In this document: positions 32,641-38,006 of the stretch, piece after piece
How the letters are laid out: each line of letters opens with the position of its first letter
Position numbering within the stretch: the stretch's first letter is position 1
The notes under the pieces: model-generated
Told to the model about the DNA's origin: nothing
The model's input: the letters and a program-made list of their open reading frames with translations, nothing else
Databases searched by the model: none
Source of the DNA: Haplomitrium mnioides
Taxonomy: Eukaryota; Marchantiophyta; Haplomitriopsida; Calobryales
Length of the DNA: 38,006 nucleotides
Reading direction: 5' to 3'
NCBI GenBank assembly: GCA_049999725.1
Contig: JBNGIS010021322.1
Span: 1-38,006 of the forward strand
Program-made: the position numbers and the translations under genes

Positions 32641-35600
32641 TTTGCCACACAAAGTAATGTTGCGACATTCGAATAAGTAAAGCTATTGATGCAAATCTTT
32701 TGTCACACAAAGGAATGTTGTGACATTCAAATGAGCAAAGCTATTCATGCGCAATTTTTGCAACAAAAAGTAATGTTTGGACATTCAAATGAGCATAGTT
32801 GTTCATGTACATCTTTTGCCACACAAAGTATTGTTGTGACATTCAAATAAGCAAAGCTATTTATGCATATTTTTGGTCACACAAAGCGATGTTGTGACAT
32901 TCAATTGAGCAAAGCTATTCCTGCTCGGGCATCCTTGGCCACACATAGCAATGTTGTGACATTCAACTGAACAAGGCTACTCATGCGCATCTTTTGCCAC
33001 ACAAAGTAACGTTGCGACAATCAAGTCGGCATAGTTATTAATGCACATCTTTTACCACACAAAGTAATGTTGCGACATTCAAATGAGGAAAGCTATTCAT
33101 GCGCATCTTTTTCCACACAAAGTACTGTTGCGACATTTAAATGAGCAAGGCTATTCATGCGCATCTTTTGGCACACAAAGTAATGTTGCGACATTCAAAT
33201 GAGCAAAGTTGTTCATGCGCATCTTCGGCGACACAAAGTAATGTTGCCACATTCAAATAAGCAAAGCTATTCATGCGCATCTTTTGCCACACAAAGTAAT
33301 GTTGTGACATTCAAATGAGAAAAGCTATTCATGCACATCTTTTGCCACACAAAGTAATGTTGCAACATTAAAATGAGCAAAGCTATTCATGCGCATATTT
33401 TGCCACACAAAGTAATATTGCGACATTCAAATGAGAAAAGCTATTCATGGGCATCTTTGGCAACACAAAGTATTGTTGTGACATTCAATTGAGCAGAGCT
33501 ATTCATGCTCGTCTTTGGCCAGACAAAGTTATATTGTGACAATCACTTAAGCAAAGCTATTCATGTGCATCTTCGGCCACACAAATTAATGTTGCGACAT
33601 TCAAATAAGAAAAGCTATTCATGCGCATCTTTTGACACACAAAGCAATATTGTGACATCAAAATGAGCAAAGCTATTCATGCACATCTTTTGGCACACAA
33701 AGTAATGTTGGGACATTCAAATGAGCAAAGCTAATCATGGGCATCTTTTTCCACACAAAGTAATGTTGCGGCATTCAAGTGAGCAAAGCTATTCATGCGC
33801 ATCTTTTGCCAAACAATTTAATATTGCAACATTCAAATGAGCAAAGCTCATCATGTGTATCTTTGGTCACACAAAGTAATGTTGTGACATTCAATTGAGC
33901 AAAGTTATTCCTGCATATCTTTGGTCACACATAGTAATATTGCGACATGAAAAAGAGCAAGGCCGTTCATGCGCATCTTTTGCCACACAAAGTAATGTTG
34001 TGACATTCAAGCAAGAAAAGCTATTCATGTGCATCTTTTGCTACACAAAGTAATGTTGCGACATTCAAATGAGAATACTATTCATGCTCATCTTTGACCA
34101 CACAAAGTAATGTTGTGACATTCAATTGAGCAAAGCTATTCATGCGCATCTTTGGCCACACAAAGTTATGTTGTGACATTCAATTGAGCAAAGCTATTCA
34201 TGCGTATCTTCGGCCACACAAAGCAATGTTGTGATTTTCAAATAAGCAAAGCTATTCATGGGCATTTTTTGCCACACAAAGTAATGTTGTGACATTCAAA
34301 TGAGCAAATCTATTCATGCACATCTTTTTCCACATAAAGTAATGTTGCAACATGCAAATGAGCAAAGCTTTTCATGCGCATCTTTTGTGACACAAAGTAG
34401 TGTTGCAACATTCAAATGAGAAGAGCTATTCATGCGCATCTTTTGCAACCCAAAGTAATGTGGGGACATTCAAATGAGTAAAGCTATTCATGCGCATGTT
34501 TTGCAACAAAAGTAATTTTGTGGCAATTAAATGAGCAAAGCTATTTATGAGTATCTTTTCCAACACAAAAGTATGTTGTGACATTCAAATGAGCAAAGGT
34601 ATTCATGCGCATCTTTTGTGGCATACAGTAATGTTGCGACTCTCAAGTGAGAAAAGCTATTCATACGCATCTTTTGCCACATAATTTAATATTGCGACGT
34701 TCAAATGAGCAAAGCTATTAATGTGTATCTTTGGTTAAACATAGTAATGTTGTGACTTTCAATTTAGCAAAGCTATTCCTGCACATCTTTGGACACACAT
34801 AGTAATGTTGCAACATTCAAATAAGCAAGGCTATTCATGCGCATCTTTTGCCACATAATTTAATATTGCAACATGGAAATGAGCCAAGCTATTCATATGT
34901 GTCTTTGGTCGCACAAAGTAATGTTGTGACATTGAATTGAGGAAAGCTATTTATGCGCATCTTTGGCCACACAAATTAATGTTGTGACATTCAAATAAGC
35001 AAAGCTATTCATGCACATCTTCGGTCACACAAAGTAATGTTGCAACATTAAAATGAGTAAAGCCATTCATGCCCATCTTTTGCCACACAAAGTAATGTTG
35101 CAACACTCAAACAAGCAAAGCTATTCATGTGCATCTTTTGTCACACAAAGTAATATTGCGACATTCAGATGAGAAAAGCTATTGATGCGCATCTTTGGCA
35201 ACACAAAGTAATGTTGTGACATTCAATTGAGCAAAGCTATTCATGCGCATCTTTCGCCACACAAAGTTAAATTGTGAGAGTCAATTAAGCAAAGCTATTC
35301 AGGCGCATCTTCGGCCACACAAATTAATGTTGGGACATTCAAATAAGCAAAGCTATTCATTCACATCTTTTGCCACACAAAGTAATATTGTGACATTCAA
35401 CTGAACAAAGCTATTCATGCACATCTTTTGGCACATAATGTAATGTTGGGACATTCAAATGAGCAAAGCTATTCATGGGCATCTTTTGCCACACAAAGTA
35501 ATGTTGCGACATTCAAATGAGCAAAGCTGTTCATGCGCATCTTTTGCCACACAAAGTAATGTTGCGACGTTCAAATGAGCAAAGATGCTCATGCGCATCT

Positions 35601-36289
35601 TCAGCCACACAAAGTGGTGTTGCGACATTCAAATTAGCAAAGCTATTCATGCGCATCTTTTGCCACACAAAGAAATGTTGCGATATTCAAATGAGCAAAG
35701 CTATTCATGCGAATCTTTTGCCACAGAAAGTAATGTTGCAATATTCAAATGAGAAAAGCTATTCATGCGTATCTTTTGCAACCCAAAGTAATATTGTGAC
35801 ATTCAATTGAGCAAAGTTGTTCCTGCACATTTTTGGCCACACATAGCAATGTTCCGACATGCAAATGAGCAAGGCTATTCATGCGCATCTCTTGCCACAC
35901 AAATTAATATTGTGACATTCAAGCAAGCCAAGCTATTCATTCACATTTTCTACCACACAAAGTAATGTGGCGACATTCAAATTGAGAAAAGCTTTTCATG
36001 CTCATCTTTGGCCATACAAAGTAATGTTGTGACATTCAATTGAGCAAAGCTATTTATGCGCATCTTTGGCCATACAAAGTTTTGTTGTGACATTCAATTG
36101 AGCAAAGCTATTCATACGCATCTTCGGCCAAACAAAGTAATATTGCGACATTCAAATAAGCAATGCTATTCATGTGCATCTTTTGCCACACAAAGTAATG
36201 TTAAGATATTCGAATGACCAAAGCTATTTATGCGCATCTTTTGCCTTACAAAGTAATGTTGCAATATTCAAATTAGAAAAGCTATTCAT

Positions 36290-38006
36290 GCGCATTTTTT
36301 GCAACCCAAAGTAATGTTGCGACATTCAAATGAGGAAGCTATTAATGCGTATTGTTTGCGACAAAAAGTAGTGTTGCGACATCCAAATTAGGAAAGCTAT
36401 TGATGCTCATCTTCTGCAATAGAAAGTAATCTTGTGATACTTGAATAAGCAATGCTGTTCATGCATATCTTTTAAAGCATAAAGTAAAGGTGTGACATTC
36501 AAATAAGAAAAGCTATTCATCTTTATCTTTTGCAAGACAACGCAATGTTGCGACATTCAAATAAGCAAAGCTATTAAGGCATATTTTTTGCAACACAAAG
36601 TATTGTTGTGATATTCAAATGAGTAGAGCTATTGACATGCATCTTTTGCAACACAAAGTAATGTTGTCATATTCAAATGAGCAAAGCTAAGCTATTTTTG
36701 TGCATCTTTCGACACATAGCAATGTTGTAATTTTCAAATCAACAAAGCAAAGATGTCTATCTGCATCTTTTGCAACACAAAATAATGTTGTCATATTCAA
36801 ATGAGCAAAACTCTTTATACACATGTTTTGCAATAAAAATATATATGTTGTTATGTACAAATCAATAAAGTTGATTTTGTGCATCTTTGGCAGCACAAGG
36901 TAATGTTGCAATATTCAAATAAGCAAGGCAAAGATATTTATATGCATCTTTTGCAATACAAAGTAATGTTGTCACATTTAAATTAGCAAAGCTATTTATG
37001 AGTATAATTTGCAACACAAAGTATTGTTGTAGCATTCAAATGAGCAAAGCTATTAAGGCACATGTTTTGCAATGCAAATTAATGTTGTGCTATTCAAATA
37101 AGCAAAGTTATTTATGCGCATATTTTGCGACACAAAGTAATGTTGCGACATTCAAATGAGCAAAGCTATTCATGCTCTTCTTTTGTGACACAAAGCAACA
37201 TTGGGATATTCAAATGAGCGAAGCTATTCATGCGCATCTTTTGCAACCCAAAGTAATGTTGCGACATTCAAATGAGCAAAGGTATTCATGTGCATCTTTT
37301 GCCACACAAAGTGATGTTGCAACATTCAAATGAGCAAAGCTATTCATGCGCACTTTTTGCAGCATAAAATAATGTTGGGACATTCAAATGAGCAAAGCTA
37401 GTTATGCGTATCTTTCTTAGTACAAAGTATTGTTGCAACATTCAAATGAGAAAAGCCATTAAGGCACATGTTTTGCAACACAAATTAATGTTGTGCCATT
37501 CAAATAGGCAAAGCTATTTATGCGCATCCTTTGCGACACAAAGTAATGTTGCGACATTTAAATTAGCAAAGCTATTCATGCTCATATTTTGCAACACAAA
37601 GCAACATTGAGATATTCAAATGAGAAAAGCTATTCATGCGCATCTTTTGCAACCCAAAGTAATGTTTCGACATTCAAATGAGCAAAGCTATTCATGCGCA
37701 TCTTTTGCCACACAAAGTAATGTTGCAACATTCAAATGAGCAAAGCTATTCATGCGCACTTTTTGCAGCATTAAATAATGTTGGGACATTCATATGAGCA
37801 AAGCTAGTTCTGCGCATCTTTCTCAACACAAAGTAGTCATGTGACATTCAAATTAGCAAAGCTATTCATGCACATATTTTTTGACAGAAAGTAAGGTCGT
37901 GACATTCAAACAAGCCAAGCTATTCATCTGCATCTTTTGCAACACAAAGTAATGTTGCGACATTCAAATGAGCAAAGCTATTCATGCTCATCTTTTGCGA
38001 CACAAA
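36290..38006. repeat. Higher-order repeat copy C (partial, with internal 7-monomer duplication)
   Basis: From about 36290 the monomer order again matches copy A (AAATATATATGTTG marker at about 36837, 10753 bp from copy A). It includes the two monomers missing in copy B. Within it, 37055 and 37461 start matching stretches (AAGGCACATGTTTTGCAA) 406 bp apart, exactly 7 x 58, so a block of seven monomers has been duplicated here and not in A or B. It continues past the window end. Confidence 0.75.

Larger units (their letters stand above)
25105..38006. repeat. 58-bp satellite, array IV (~222 monomers), runs off the window
   Basis: Continuous head-to-tail 58-bp monomers to the window edge, same orientation as the other arrays. 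Monomer subtypes are regionally sorted. TTTTGCAAC linkers dominate to about 26.9 kb and again around 28.4-30.2 kb and 36.3-38.0 kb. GCCACACAAAG dominates from about 26.9 kb and through 30.7-36.2 kb. TTTGGCCACAC or TTCGGCCACAC variants appear only in about 32.9-36.1 kb. A higher-order repeat of about 3.7-3.8 kb is visible. Open frames here are by-products of the period. Confidence 0.95.

Noticed and set aside
9507-37610. Many open frames of 60-97 codons inside the 58-bp arrays with repeated peptides such as SYSCASFATQSNV and MRIFCNTK
   Set aside because: They are the three cycling frames of a 58-bp tandem repeat (174 bp = 58 codons), appear on both strands, and start and stop with monomer mutations. 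No sign of selection for coding.
1-38006. tRNA or rRNA genes
   Set aside because: I saw no cloverleaf with conserved A/B boxes and no rRNA-like sequence. The TGGTATCAGAGC match at 6238-6249 is a retroelement primer-binding site.

Overview
The window reads as nuclear DNA of a land plant. The evidence is GT-AG introns with T-rich acceptors, a plant-type AACAATGGC start context, a Ty3-like gag with a TGGTATCAGAGC (initiator tRNA-Met) primer-binding site, and long tandem satellite arrays. A seed-free plant such as a fern is my best guess, because the only host-like gene fuses a ParB-like domain to a bacterial-type DNA amino-methyltransferase; confidence in that placement is low. Runs of 100 N at 329-428 and 2045-2144 and of 10 N at 10255-10264 show a draft scaffold.

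Layout. 1-545: A/T-rich upstream DNA with a gap. 546-4241 (+): a four-exon ParB-like/DNA methyltransferase gene that has decayed into a pseudogene. Its introns 1 and 2 carry a 24-bp palindromic repeat. 4242-7168: the 3' flank, with a related ~37-bp minisatellite and an A/T-rich module present twice (4689-5156 and 6700-7168). Between the two copies lies a truncated minus-strand LTR retroelement (gag, primer-binding site, one LTR). The LTR has a TATA box and four perfect heat-shock elements in promoter order.

7169-38006: a satellite with a 58-bp monomer fills about 22 kb in four arrays (7169-11768, 12408-14606, 18745-21296, 25105-38006). Three things interrupt it: a 50-bp satellite array (11769-12407); a 4.1-kb element (14612-18744) holding a broken minus-strand gene with an acidic middle and a coiled-coil end; and a 3.8-kb TG...CA element with a perfect 5-bp target duplication (21297-25104), which looks like a very long solo LTR. 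The last array has a higher-order repeat of about 3.7-3.8 kb (~64-65 monomers) and a later local duplication of exactly seven monomers (406 bp).

No gene in the window appears intact. A common theme is decay by C-to-T change: most in-frame stops in the methyltransferase pseudogene and in gag are explicable as CAG, CAA or CGA turned into TAG, TAA or TGA, and the most variable satellite positions are its two CpGs. This fits heavily methylated pericentromeric-type heterochromatin. That a dead DNA-methyltransferase gene sits beside it is probably coincidence. Open reading frames inside the satellites are by-products of repeat periodicity and were not called as genes.
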